From: Strix aluco
Lineage: Eukaryota > Chordata > Aves > Strigiformes > Strigidae
Direction: 5' to 3'
Length of the DNA stretch: 64,000 nt
Assembly: GCF_031877795.1 (NCBI RefSeq)
Contig: NC_133935.1
Coordinates: 48,445,330 to 48,509,329 of the forward strand
Within the stretch, counting starts at the first letter, position 1. Every line of letters starts with the position of its first letter. Shown piece after piece: positions 1-11,679 of this stretch. The notes beneath the pieces were generated by a model. It had not been told where the DNA came from. It did not search any database and saw only the letters and a list, made by a program, of their open reading frames with translations. The translations under genes were made by a program, and so were the position numbers.

Positions 1-3000
1 TTTGCTATGAAGCATTGGTGGTTTCCCTCTGCAAAGACTTAACCAGGGACAACAGACTGTCATCCTGGGCATGCCAACTAGGTCTACAGTCTCTCCAGGG
101 AGGGGACAACAATCATAGCCAGCCTAGGACAAACCTGAAGCCCCCAAGTCACTCAGCAGGTCACCCACAGGAGAGTCAGGCATCTCTCTGTCTGACACCC
201 TACTCCAGCTCCCTGGTTCCGCTAAGGTCCTAGCCCACACTGGCATCCATTTTCCTCCTGTGTGTCTTAATAAACTTAAACATCTAATGCCAACACTCCC
301 ATACTGAGCTCTGAATTGCACAAGCAAGCACTGAGCTATTCCCACCTAGGTGTCCCTCGTCTGTTTAACTTCTAAGTGCTGGTAGGGTAGTACCAACCTC
401 CTTCTTTAGTCCCTGATGTGGCAGATATTTGAGTGCTTAACTTAGCAACCAAGAGTAGTCTCCCCAGCTCTACCAAAATTACTCAAGCTGATTAAATTAA
501 GCAAGTATCATATGCCTCCAGAATTGAAGTCTAAACCCCATAAAACCTTGGCTGATCTAGAGCTCTTAAATATTCTCTTTCCACCTCCCTGCCTACATGG
601 TCCTATCATCCCAATCATTGCTCTTCTCCCAAGTCCTCCCAGCAAGCCTGCACACTGCGGTAACAGTAACTCGCTGATGCCACATCACCTTTTATTTCCT
701 GGCACATCATCAGCAGAAAGGGGCAGGCAAAAGGACTTCCTCCTCTTCCCATTTACTGAAGGAAGGAAATCACACGTCACCTTTATACACATGTAAGTCA
801 CATCAACATTGGTAGTAAAAGTAAGACTTGAAACGGAAGAGGAGATCCTTTAAGTTACAACTTTCTACTCTGCAAGCATGGATGAAAACTGGCAGTGCTG
901 TGAACATTTATTACATCTATCTGATTCATTAATCCTCTATGAGCACAACTCCTGAGTTGATTTGTACTATTTACTGATCTCCCCTTTTCTTCCAGCCCCT
1001 AATGAACACAGCAGGATTTTTCGTCCATGGAGGGAAGGAACATTAATATCCAAGCCAGAACTTTGCCATCTGAGTGTTAAAAGACAAGAAGCTTTTTTCC
1101 ATAAAATGACATTTTTAAAGGGAAACTTTCTTCAGAGTTTTAAATTTTTACTTCAAGTGGTAAAAACACTTCTCTGCTTTCTATGTAGCTTTTCATCAAC
1201 AGAGTTGACTTGCAAAGTTCTGCACTAAACTCTGTGTGATAAACCACATCACTATCTGGGTGTGCATGTATATACATATGCATGCATTTATATATATTTT
1301 CAAACAGAATCGATGGACAGCTGTTAAACAGATGTATAAGCACATCTGCCTGTGCAAATATAGATTACTCACCTCAAGTGTTGGTTAAAATAGCATGTAA
1401 ATGGTTGTGAACCCACTTTCTCTTTCCAGTATTTCTGCTTGTATGTGACGTTCTCAGAGTTCTCCTGATCGTCTCTTGCACAGGGGGGGATGTACGAACA
1501 CTGCCAACACACGTTGCAAAACTGAGTTACTTTTGCGCTTAAGAACACAGGGCATCAGTTTCTCTGCATTTTCCTCATAATACCAGCGGGACTTAAAATG
1601 GGCAAAGAATACTAAGTGCAACCTCCAAAGAAACAAAGAAAAGTTAGCTGAACTTTACTTCAATTGCTAGTTACTCCCTGCAGGTACTGGAAAAGAATAT
1701 GCCAGCATTCAGAAACAAAATAAAGGCTTTATCATGTTTTGTTCCATTATCAAACCAACCTGTCACATAACACCTTGGGTTTTCGCACAATGAATGTAGA
1801 AACGATGACTTCATTTTGACATATTCCTAGTCAGCTCCATGGATTGGATTTGAATTACTTCCTGTTTTCAGTGAGGCATGTAATCACAAGTTTTGTTTAG
1901 CACCATGCTGAGAAATAACCAAAATATTCCAGCAAGCTTTTCCAGATGATGAGATATCTGATATCTGGCTGGTATCCACTGGCAAAAGACAGGTATTCTT
2001 CCACTGTTACAACATGGGGAAACAAGCACAGAATGTTCAAAGCCTCACTGCAGCAGAAAGGTTGAGCATCTGCTACTGCTCCATAGAAGTCAAGAAGAGC
2101 TGCAGATCTCGCCCTCAGACATCTGCTTCAAAGCCCAAAGAGATCAAGGGAAGTTCATCCCCCAGCTTGGTGCACTTGGGACTGAGCTTTCAGAGGCTCC
2201 ACTCTGGGTCTCACACAACACACATAGCTTGTTTCCAAGTCTCGTCTTTGACACACCACCCTTCCCTCCTGGCCACAGGGAGTTAAACAAGAAAAACCAG
2301 CCCACTGAATCCAATGTTGGGAGTATCAGGATCTCAGTGTCCAAACACAATCCCTCCTATTGTTACCAGGCATCCATACGGGAGATCATTACAGGAGATG
2401 TTGAACCAAACTGAGTAACACAGTTAACTGATCCTCAGATAACATAAAGGCTTTTCACCGTGGAGGATGCATAGACAACAAGGCTCCAGGTGCACACACA
2501 GATTTTCAATTCCTTTAAAGCTGGGAGCTGCAAGCAGAAAAAAATGACTATGAGGTAGATAAAATGCCTCCTACTTAGGTAGAATGAGGAAGCTGGAGGT
2601 GCAGGGTGTGGGAAGTCCCTAAAGGGATCCCTACATAGGATCACAACATGAGTTTCTTCACAGTATCCTGAAGGCAATAACAACAAGATGAGAGATACCC
2701 TCCCTAACCTGAAAATAAAGATCACCATGACTCTCTGTGAGTGCTTCCTCTCCATCTAGTGAGGTTTCACAGGAGCCTACCATGCCCCCAGCTGCACACT
2801 ATATCCAAGCTGTACAGACCTACATCTCCACCATACAACAGCTTGAATCTTTGCCATTCCAGGGGCATGGGAGAAATCTCAGGATTTTGTTGACCTGATC
2901 ATATAAAACCTGACCACTTCTGTCAGCACTTACAATTGCTGCCACTAGCTTCCATGCTTCAGACCGGAAGAATCTGCAAGATCTTACTTGTTGCTTCCAA

Positions 3001-6000
3001 GCTGAAACGCCTTTTTCACATGCAAGGCCCCCCATTTTCAGATGGGCCCCTGTTTTCACATGGGCACAACTCCTGGTGTTGCCACAGCACAGAGCTCCTT
3101 TCAGATCCCTATTCAGATGATCCTAAACAAGGATTGTCCCACTGCTGACAATGAAGGACAGAAACTAGCAGCAACACCACTCTGCTTCAGAAATCAGAAA
3201 TCCAGATTTATCACACATAGTTATTTCTATTTTAGATAACATTTTTTGGTTTGGTTGTGTACTCTGGAAGCATCAGCCACACTCCTCTTCCCTCCACGGT
3301 CCCAGTGCACAAACACATCTGTGCAGCAGCTGGACGGAGCCAGCAGATTTGGCATGAGGACACCCAAGGGCAATGTTGGCTCTGCTCTGTCCCCCTGACA
3401 GCCACCAATATGCCGCACCATCCCACCTGGTCTCCTCCTGGTGCTCCCTGCTCAGCCCAGGGTCCAGCACTTTCTCCACTCCAGTATTTTTCTTCATTAA
3501 GCCTTTCAGATCCTGCTGTGGAAACAGTACCATATCCCACCAGTTGTACACTCACTGCCGACATCCAGCTGTAATCTACACCCTGCTCTTCCCCAAGGCC
3601 CCAACTTTTAGGCACGCTCTTGCAATACAGGGATACAAGAGAGTAGAATTAAACAGACTTTACTCAGAGTCCCCCAAACCAACCACTATTTAGGCAGCAC
3701 ACAAAATAGAGAACTAGATAAAACAACTAGGTACCATTATACATTTTTCTGCCTGAATTTCCTCAGTGGTCTCAAAAACTCCTTTTCCTGTGGTATCAGC
3801 TCCAGTACACAGCTTCTCTCTCTTCTCTGAAATGTTTCTTCCTCATGGCTAAGCCTACTACTGTCCTCTGCTATGAAAGTGTGACCGCTGCTGGCCAAAC
3901 TTTCTTCGGATCCTTCAGAGACCTTCCATCTCCTCCAAATATTACATGAATCTTTCAGAACGTTCAAAACCTGGTGAACCATTGTTTATCCCTATCCTGA
4001 GTTTCAGGCTTAGAAACAATTGCAGAGATCTCTTTTTTCAAGGGATGTCCATCTGAATGGACAAGCAGCAAACTGTAACAGTCTCCAGGGACAGTTCCAT
4101 CACAGAGGTATTCACATTTTTTGACATCGGTCCCCAGGCTTTGAGTTCAATATGAAGCTATTAAAAACAGAAGTTTTCAGGGCAGGGATTTTGCTTGATT
4201 TGGAAGATCAAAGGGGCTCACAGACAGCTTCCCCAGTCAACACATCTGTTTCTCCCCATGCCAAGGTAAGACAGTGTATGGGAGTACTGCCACTACCTAC
4301 AGGAAAGTTGCCTAAAAACTGGGGACAACAGTGAAGATGCTCTCCATAACTGAAATGTCACACCACTCTTTGCACAAATAATCCCAGTGGCAGCTGTCAG
4401 AAAACACACTGGATTCATTTCCATCTCTTCCTCTTTATCTTCATGTGAAAAATACAAAGGAGACACCCAAGAGCTTGCCATAAATTGATGGGACCTCATT
4501 GCTTGAGCCTGTCAAGGATTAGCAGTCTTGAAAAGGTCCCTGCCCAAGGCAAAATCATCATCATATGAATCCCAGGGTTCACCCTGAAGCATTTCCTCAA
4601 CCTGATGGAGCCCTTGAGTCATGCTGAACACCTAAGGTCCAACTCCAACATGGACTTATCGCCTGCTGCACAAACACCAGAGCTTGCCTCCCCAAGATGG
4701 CAGCACAGTTCCCCCTAACCTGATGCTCGTTTTGGTCCCTTCCGATCCACTTAGGTGTTGGACCCCTCTTTTCCCAGTCTTCCAAGCACACTTCTTGGGC
4801 ATTTTGCTTGATCAGCTGTATTGCCCTCCAAAGAACGATCAGCAGGCAAATAAAAGGAAATCATAACCTGGCAACTTTCACAGCTGTGAGTTGGTGGATG
4901 AACCTAAAATGATCTCCCACTTTGGCAACAGGCAGTTTCTGAAAGGTTAATTCCACAGTCCTTCCCCCACAAGACACGGCATGAAATCCTACCATCAAAC
5001 CATAAACAAATGCCAAGTGTTTCAAACCAAGCTAGGACGCCTTGTGCTCAATTACTTGCTTGCACAGCAACATCCATTTTTAGTGGATGTGCCCCACTCT
5101 ATATTTCTTTGATGTTTTTTTTTAAAAAAAACAAGTTACAATGAAGCTGGAGAATAGCACTTTAAGATTAGACATTCAGAATAAATCTAATGGAGTGGAG
5201 GCCTTTTCAACGGATCTATTGGTACATGGTGCCATAATCGCACCTCCTACGCTATGTCATAGCAACGATAAAATTATTATGCAATTCAAATACAGTCTCA
5301 ATTACACATCTCAAATCAGTATCAGGCTAATAATATTCCCGCTTCAATCAAAGCCAGTGTTTGGATAGACTCAGGATTCAATTCAGTAAAAATGTCAGCA
5401 AGCTGCTAATACACCTTTACACCAAGGTTTTGTAAGATTTGTATCTGTGTTTGCTGCTGGATGCTCCCACTCCAGTGTCTCTGCAGATGCCTGGGAAGAT
5501 TCCTGGTCCTTCTGAACACTTCATTGGAACAGATATTCTTCCATATCTCGGAGGAGGGACAGAGGCATGAACTCTCGACTGTGATTTAGCTTCTAGGTTG
5601 CATTTCGTGCTTTTCAAAGACTAATTCTTGCCTAGTTCAGTCACATGTTTATGAAAAAGAAGCCAGACTTGGTAAGCTCTGAGGGAAGCTGTCTCAAGCC
5701 TGGAAGAGACTGTCTACAAGATGGGACCAAGAAAGTCTCAAATGCAAACAGATGGAAGGGCCCAAAGTAGAAGCAAGTCAGCCCATCAGAAGACAAACCA
5801 TTGGCACTAAGAAGCAAGTCTCCAGCCTCAGTCTCCAAGCGACTTGTTGAGGAACATCCTCCTGGCTGCTGGTGAACTACAGGACACAGCATGTACCATT
5901 CGCTTGGTGCAGCAGAGTGTGTCCTCACATCATGTGCCACGCAGGTTGGGAAGCTTGTAATGAAATGAAGAAGTGGAATGTGCACTCTAGGTGAGTATCA

Positions 6001-6051
6001 TTACAAAAGCACAGTGCACTACTAAAGCCAACAAGTTCCAACTCCTGATTT
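1..6051. other. KCNMB4 intron 1, distal part: no gene or repeat recognised
   Basis: Unique-looking intronic sequence. Scattered open frames on both strands (the longest about 127 codons near 3232-3615) overlap each other in several frames and carry no recognisable domain. I call none of them genes. No CR1 or LTR sequence was noticed in this stretch. Confidence 0.6.
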
Positions 6052-6056
6052 CCAAG
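6052..6056 (+). repeat. Target-site duplication, left copy (CCAAG)
   Basis: A 5-bp direct repeat sits immediately before the TG start of the LTR. The match extends to 6 bp (TCCAAG) if the preceding T is counted, which may be chance. Confidence 0.75.
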
Positions 6057-6236
6057 TGTATTGGGTTTGCATGGCAAGGTTTTGGCAGCAGGGGGGCTAC
6101 AGGGGTGGCTTCTGTGAGAAGCTGCTAGAAGCTTCCCCTCTGTCCAATAGAGCCAATGCCATCTGGCTCCAATACAGACCTGCTGCTGGCCAAGGCCGAG
6201 CCCATCAGCAATGGTGGTAACGCCTTTGTGGTAACG

Positions 6237-6244
6237 TATTTAAG
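6237..6244 (+). promoter_or_regulatory. TATA-like box of the LTR
   Basis: TATTTAAG lies about 180 bp into the LTR, after a short region consistent with U3. It would direct transcription to the right, antisense to KCNMB4. Activity is unknown. Confidence 0.55.
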
Positions 6245-6535
6245 AAGGGAAAAAAATAGCTGCGCAACAGCAATTGCAGCTGGGAGAGAGGAGTGAGAAC
6301 ATGTGAGAGCAACAACTCTGCAGACACCAAGGTCAGTGAAGAAGGATGGGAAGGAGGTGCTCCAGGTGCCAGAGCAGAGATTCCCCTGCAGCCCATGGTG
6401 CAGACCATGGTGGGACAGGCTGTGCCCCTGCAACCCACGGAGGTCCACAGTGGAGCAGAGATCCACCTGCAGCCTGGGGAGGACCCCACGACAGAGCAGG
6501 TGGATGCCCGAAGGAGGCTGTGACCCCGTGGGAAG

Positions 6536-6792
6536 CCTGTGCTGGAGCAGGCTCCTGGCAGGACCTGTGGCTCTGTGGAGAGAGGAGCCCACACTGGAGC
6601 AGGTTTGCTGGCAGGACTTGTGACCCTGTGGGGGACCCACGCTGGAGCAGTCTGCGCCTGAAGGACTGCATCCTGTGGGAGGGGACCCACGCTGGAGTAG
6701 TTCATGAAGAACCGCGGCCCATGGGAAGCACTCACGCTGGAGAAGTTTGAGGAGGACTGTCTCCTGTGGGAGGAACCCCACATTGGAGCAGG
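6536..6792 (+). repeat. Degenerate tandem repeat inside the LTR, about 48-bp period
   Basis: Six copies of a CACGCTGGAGCAG-like motif have their TGGAG cores near 6543, 6595, 6643, 6693, 6739 and 6784. The spacings are 45-52 bp, and a GTGGGA-type motif falls between most copies. The copies have diverged from each other. Confidence 0.7.
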
Positions 6793-7004
6793 GAAGAGTG
6801 TGAGAAGTCCTTCCCCTGAGGAGGAAGGAACGGCAGAGACAACAGATGATGAACTGACTGCAACCCCCATTCCCCTGCACCACTGGTGGTGAGGAGGTAG
6901 AGAAATCAGGAGTAAAGTTAAGCCCAGGAAGAAGGGAGGCGTGGGGGGAAGGTGTTTTAAGTTTTAGTTTTTATTTCTCATTATCCTTCTCTCATTTGAT
7001 TAGC

Positions 7005-7010
7005 AATAAA
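7005..7010 (+). terminator. Polyadenylation signal of the LTR (AATAAA)
   Basis: A canonical AATAAA lies in an AT-rich stretch about 185 bp before the LTR end. With the TATA-like box at 6237 this implies an unusually long R region of roughly 750 nt. Confidence 0.6.
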
Positions 7011-7195
7011 TTAAATTAATTACCCCAAGTCAAGTCTGGTTTGCCCGTGACAGTAATTGGTGAGTGATCTCTCACTGTCCTTATCTTGACACACAAGCCT
7101 TTTGTTATACTTTCTCTCCCCTGTCCAGCTGACGAGGGGGACTGATAGAGCAGCTTGGTGAGCACCTGGTGGCCAGCCAAGGTTGACCCACCACT

Positions 7196-7200
7196 CCAAG
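7196..7200 (+). repeat. Target-site duplication, right copy (CCAAG)
   Basis: Identical to 6052-6056 and directly after the LTR end. This supports a genuine retroviral integration and intact solo-LTR borders. Confidence 0.75.
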
Positions 7201-9683
7201 CAACGTATGAGCTTCTCCTAACTTTGTGTGTGAGCACCTCCATGCTTTACTGGGTTATCTTCATGGTCTGGAAGGGAGGAAGCACTGCAACAACTGTCCC
7301 ACTGTGGCAGGAGATGAGCGGGGGCACTCACTCCATTAGCACAAAAAAATGCCCCCCTCCCAGCTGACTGTACCAAGGGACCCGGAGCTGAACATCGCAT
7401 CTGGTTTTCACCTTCATCTGTCAGCACAGACAAACCCACCAGGAGTGACCAAAGCCACAACCCCTCACAGAGGCTCGAGGCAGCAAGGGGTGTCCCAGTG
7501 AGACAGGAGGATAAAGGGGTTTATCCGCAGCACCCAGGGCTGCTTCCAGAGGAATTGCTAGACAGCATCTGCAGAGTTTGACCATCACAGGCACCAGCCC
7601 AAACACAGATCTGATGCTTCACCAGATGTACCCTCCCAAAATTATTGTAGGGTTGGGCATACTTTGGTATTACACCTCCTCTGTCGTGAGCCATATTTAA
7701 GAGTGCAAAACAACAAACCAATTTTCTTTACAAGCACACAGAACCGTACATCATCTCATCAGGCTGAGCGGTTACAGAGAGAAGCATGACAGAGGCAGGT
7801 GTGGACGCAGAGCAAAGACAAGGAGCAGTGGCTGGCTGCTCTGCTCCCCTGCCTGGGGACCGGGATGGGGAAAACTGGGTCCTGCTGCACAGCTGCTAAC
7901 AGCAGGCTCAACAGTCACTCCCCTAAAAGTTTCTTCAACAAAACAGTGTGTTGATTCTTCCGGCCCTATGTTTAAGCATAGAAAGGGAAAAGTCTAAAAA
8001 GCCAGAAAGCAGATCTTTTTAGCAGCTGACATACTCTGCTTTTTACCCAACCAAACCTATAGCCCCCACGCTGGCTGTATGTGCCACCGATGCACTCGAT
8101 GGCCAGAACAATAGGAACAAACTGACTTTGGAATTAATCCCCCTTAAGCCTTATCTCAGAGATTATTGTTATCAAGGCAGCTGAAGAAAGGTTACCATCC
8201 CTCTGCTGAAATTTCTTCCTTTGAGACAACAATTAAAGAAAAAAAAAAAAGAGAGAAGAAAAAAGAAATCCACAAATCACTCGGACTCAATACAAATGTA
8301 ATTGTGCCCTGTGCTTTATATATACATTTCTGGATTAACTCTGACCCAGCTATATAATCTTTTAAGAGCTAAAATGAATCCTGGGCTGTACAATGATGTG
8401 ATTATCTTAGGAAGCAAGAGAGAAAAAAAAGAAAATTCTTTTTCCTGCAGCTAGACCTCGTTAGAACAGACAGATTTGTAACTGCTGATACATTTATGTG
8501 CCAGCCCACTCTACTACAGAAAGTAGAATATTTTTAGTCCGATACACTGGCGATTTTTGGGGTGGAGTGAAGCTGCCAACTGATTCAGTATTGTTGTGTG
8601 TTGTAAGGAGCCTGAACTCTGCCTTTTCCGCACTATTTTACCAGGAAAAATTGCTACCCTACAAAGAAAAGCAGCTAAACAGAATATAAAATTTAAAGAC
8701 TGCTCAAAACAAAATTGGGCATTTTTTTCCTTCTAGTTAACTGGAACTGATTAGCGTGTTGTATGTCTAACTGCAGGAATGCAAGCGAGATGCTGCAAGA
8801 AGGCGATGGAAACAGGAAGGATTAAACGGCTCCCTAAGTGTTCATTCAGAAGTACATACCGGATCCCAAGCATTAAATCCAGCAGATTCCTACCCTGTTG
8901 GTAGGACTAATCTATTTCAGCATAAAATTCTGAAAGCTTTTAAAGATGGTGAGACTTTAGGACAAAAATTAAAAGGAGGATATAACTGCTCAGCTACACA
9001 GACATTAAACTTGAGACAAAAAGGAAAACCAAAGCGACAGCTATACATACTTCATGCCTTTAAAAGGATGTGTTTTCTTCATGAGACCTAAACAAGTTTT
9101 CTTATTTTGTATTGGTTTTACATAAGCTCCTTAAGGTAAGGAAAATAATTCGAGTGCATTTTTTTCTATTTTGTTTTTCACTTAGTTAAGTTCAATTAAT
9201 ACCAGAGAACACAGTTACATCAAAAAATACATCCTTTCTGCTTGGTCTCATCTGGTAAATCAGATTTAATTCTTGGCAATCAATATCTCAGGGTAAACAG
9301 CCCACACCTCGAGATGCAAGATGTAAGCTGGAGAAAACAGATTACATTTGTAAGAGTATGCAAGTATGACACATTGCCAACACAGCCCTGTGTTTTCTTA
9401 ATAATTGTTAAATAAAAATAGGCTTCTGAGTGACATTTACGGGCATCACTTCTGAAGCTCTAGGTGCCTCCCTGCAGAAATTGCAATCCAGCCCCCAGGC
9501 AGTTGCAATTCTCCTCTTCCCACTTCCAGAAAGTCAGGAGAAGACAAGATCAAGAAGTAAATACAACACAAAACACTCTGACTACTGAGACATTGCAGTC
9601 GCAGCTCAGTTTGAAAGCCTCTGCTGAAGCTGAGGCTGCTGCAAGAGCTGCTGAGCCCAGGTGTGCTGGCAGCACGGCTCGCC
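7201..9683. other. KCNMB4 intron 1, middle part: no gene recognised
   Basis: Intronic sequence between the LTR and the C-rich tract. It holds a short purine-rich run near 8239-8270 and no recognisable coding or mobile sequence. The open frames here are short and have no domain I know. Confidence 0.55.
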
Positions 9684-9741
9684 TCCCCCCACCCTTCACC
9701 CACCACCCACCACCCATCACCCACCTCCCACCTCCCATCCC
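9684..9741. repeat. C-rich CCCACC-type low-complexity tract (G-rich on the minus strand)
   Basis: A degenerate array of CCCACC/CCCATC/CCCACCT units. On the minus strand, the sense strand of KCNMB4, it has more than four runs of three or more G separated by 2-5 bases, which meets the usual G-quadruplex pattern. Confidence 0.8.
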
Positions 9742-10518
9742 TGCTGGAGTCGGCCACAATGGGGCCATCGGGCCATGCTCAGGGACGGCCACGCTGCACC
9801 CTCTGCGGCAACACTGCATCTTCACCGCATGTCAAAAGGGCATTTCACTAACCACCCACAGCCCACCTGAAGATGGAGAGAGGTTTAGGGGAGTCCTGGT
9901 GCTTGGACAGCTGGGTGCTCACGGTGCACGGGGAACCTGGCAGAAGCACCCCCAGGGAAAGGTGAAGTTTACAACCCTCCCTCACAGGCCGTTTCACCCA
10001 CTTTGTTCTCAGGCACCATCCGACACTGCAGCTTCATCACTCATCGCTTCTGAGAGTGCCAACAATTTAATCCAAATCCTGTCAGACTTATTGTCCTGCT
10101 TCTTGCTCTGCTGATTTTTGCCCGAACTACCCTTTTGAGCCCACAAGCTGCCAAGGGGAAAAAAGCAACCCCCAAACCCTGAGCTTGCAATTTAATCGAC
10201 CTTCTGAGGGACAGAGCCACACCTGGGTAACTATGACTGCGAAGATGTGAGGCTGCACACCCCAAACTGCACACGCAAGTCTGGTCCCCAGCCCTGCATG
10301 CAGACCCCTGCATCGTGCGTAGCGTGAGCCTCGGCACTGCACTGCAGCCCCATCTCCGTCAAAGAGCTGAAACTTACTTCTCCAATACACTCCCAATTTC
10401 AGATTCTTTCAGGGGGAAGTGTGTGTGTGTGGGCGTTTCTGCCACATTCTTTATTTTCTGGAAACTGTTTAAAATCTCCTCCATGCAAGCAGCATACTGG
10501 CAAGGTGGTCTTTACTCT

Positions 10519-10620
10519 GAATCATAGAATCACAGGACGGTTTGGGTTGGAAAGGACCTGAAAGATCATCTAGTTCCAATCCCCCTGCCATGGATCAGGT
10601 TGCTCAAAGCCCCATCCAAA
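10519..10620 (-). mobile_element. CR1 LINE fragment (3' end)
   Basis: Matches the well-known avian CR1 3' end read on the minus strand: the terminal ATTCTATGATT-type octamer (TCATAGAATC on the + strand), GGTTTGGGTTGGAAAGGACC, AGATCATCTAGTTCCAA and CCCCTGCCATGG. It is followed by CAGGTTGCTCAAAGCCCCAT. About 20 bp of the usual sequence between CCATGG and the CAGGTTGC part seem missing, an internal deletion. Heavily 5'-truncated, with no coding capacity. Confidence 0.88.
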
Positions 10621-10859
10621 CTGGGGATACAAAGAAAAAGGACATGAAAAGAAAAAGGACAAAGCAGAGTAACTGCCTTTAAAGAAAGAAGAAAGCACAG
10701 GTCATACATTGCCATCAGACTACCCCAGTTTGCTATAAGATGCAACTTTAAAGATGTTTCTGTTTGGTCCGTTTTCATGTGGGGGATGGAAAAGTTTAAG
10801 AATCAAAACAGCACCGAGGAAACTTCCGTTTCAGTGCAGCCCTCTCCCCCGTGCCCTGT

Positions 10860-11180
10860 CAGCAGCAGCTCCGTTAAAGTCTCTCCTTGGGTTTTGGGGA
10901 GCTGCTCTGGGAAGCCCCTCACCCTCCGGGACACGCAGCGCAACAGCATCGTTCGCCGCTCACACGGACAGACTGACAGACAGACAAACCCCCCCCTCAC
11001 CGGCAGCAGGAGCTTCTCCCCGGCTCCCCACGGGCGTCCCGGGGCTGCCGGCGGGGCGGACCGGGGACCGGCTACGGAGTCACCCCACTGCCCCCCGCTG
11101 CGCGACCGCCCGCCCGTGCGCTCGGGCCACCGCGGCTGGGGCGGCACCGCTCCTGCCAGAGGGAGAGTCCGGGACCGGGA
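10860..11180. promoter_or_regulatory. Second CpG-rich block in KCNMB4 intron 1
   Basis: GC-rich sequence with many CpG dinucleotides lies about 700-1000 bp inside intron 1. It is separated from the exon-1 island by the TA-rich repeat at 11206-11656. It is probably the 3' part of one original island. Overlapping open frames of 114-165 codons here exist on both strands, as expected from stop-poor GC-rich DNA, and resemble no protein I know. Confidence 0.55.
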
Positions 11181-11205
11181 CTCTTCAGGGGGAAAAAAGA
11201 ATTCT

Positions 11206-11656
11206 GTCTATCCATACATATATAGGGTGTGTGCATATATAGAGTGTTATATTATATATAGTATAGCGGTATAGTAAAACTATATATGTACACTATGTAA
11301 ACACTAGATATAAAAATATATATATACTATGATACACTGTATATATACTAAAACTATATACACACTATATAGATAACTATACATATAAACATATATGTAT
11401 AGTTATATATATAACTATAGTATAGTTATATATATTATACTGTATATGTTATATACTATATGTAGTACAGTGGTATAGTATAGTGTAACACTGTACTATA
11501 TATAGTGTTATGCTAAATAAATAGTATAGTAGTACTGTATAGTAAAACACTGTATTGTATGCAGTATGTATATATATACACACTATATATACCCACACAT
11601 CACACATATATTACATACCATGTATAGTATTTTCACATATATACTATATCTGTATC
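11206..11656. repeat. TA-rich low-complexity repeat (TATA/ACTATA/GTATAG)
   Basis: About 450 bp of irregular TA, TATAG, ACTATA and CACTGTA units, with many short inverted repeats and almost no CpG. It lies about 240 bp inside intron 1 of KCNMB4 between two CpG-rich blocks, an abrupt change in base composition. Confidence 0.9.
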
Positions 11657-11679
11657 CTTTTTGCTGACTAACAGCACAG

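Larger units (their letters stand above)
6057..7195 (+). mobile_element. Solo LTR of an endogenous retrovirus (avian LTR family)
   Basis: A 1139-bp element begins with TGTATTGGG and ends with CCACCACT, where an ACA end is expected. It is flanked by the direct repeat CCAAG on both sides. It carries a TATA-like box (TATTTAAG, 6237-6244) and an AATAAA signal (7005-7010), the order expected of U3, R and U5. No gag, pol or env remains are found beside it, so it is a solo LTR left by recombination between two LTRs. I recognise the sequence as a family abundant in neoavian genomes but cannot assign a Repbase name with certainty. It lies antisense to KCNMB4 within intron 1. Overlapping open frames in this element, up to 252 codons, are chance frames in its GC-rich body. 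Confidence 0.88.

Noticed and set aside
6125..6883. A 252-codon minus-strand open frame, with overlapping long frames on both strands, as a gene
   Set aside because: It lies wholly inside the solo LTR, where a repeated GC-rich unit lacks stops in several frames. It has no retroviral or host domain.
9464..10114. A 216-codon + strand open frame as a gene
   Set aside because: It runs through the CCCACC low-complexity tract. Its His/Pro-rich part is repeat-derived, other frames overlap it, and no domain is recognised.
10754..11274. Overlapping 162- and 165-codon + strand frames and a 114-codon minus frame as genes
   Set aside because: Frames in CpG-rich DNA rarely meet stops. They overlap each other in different frames and two run into the TA repeat.
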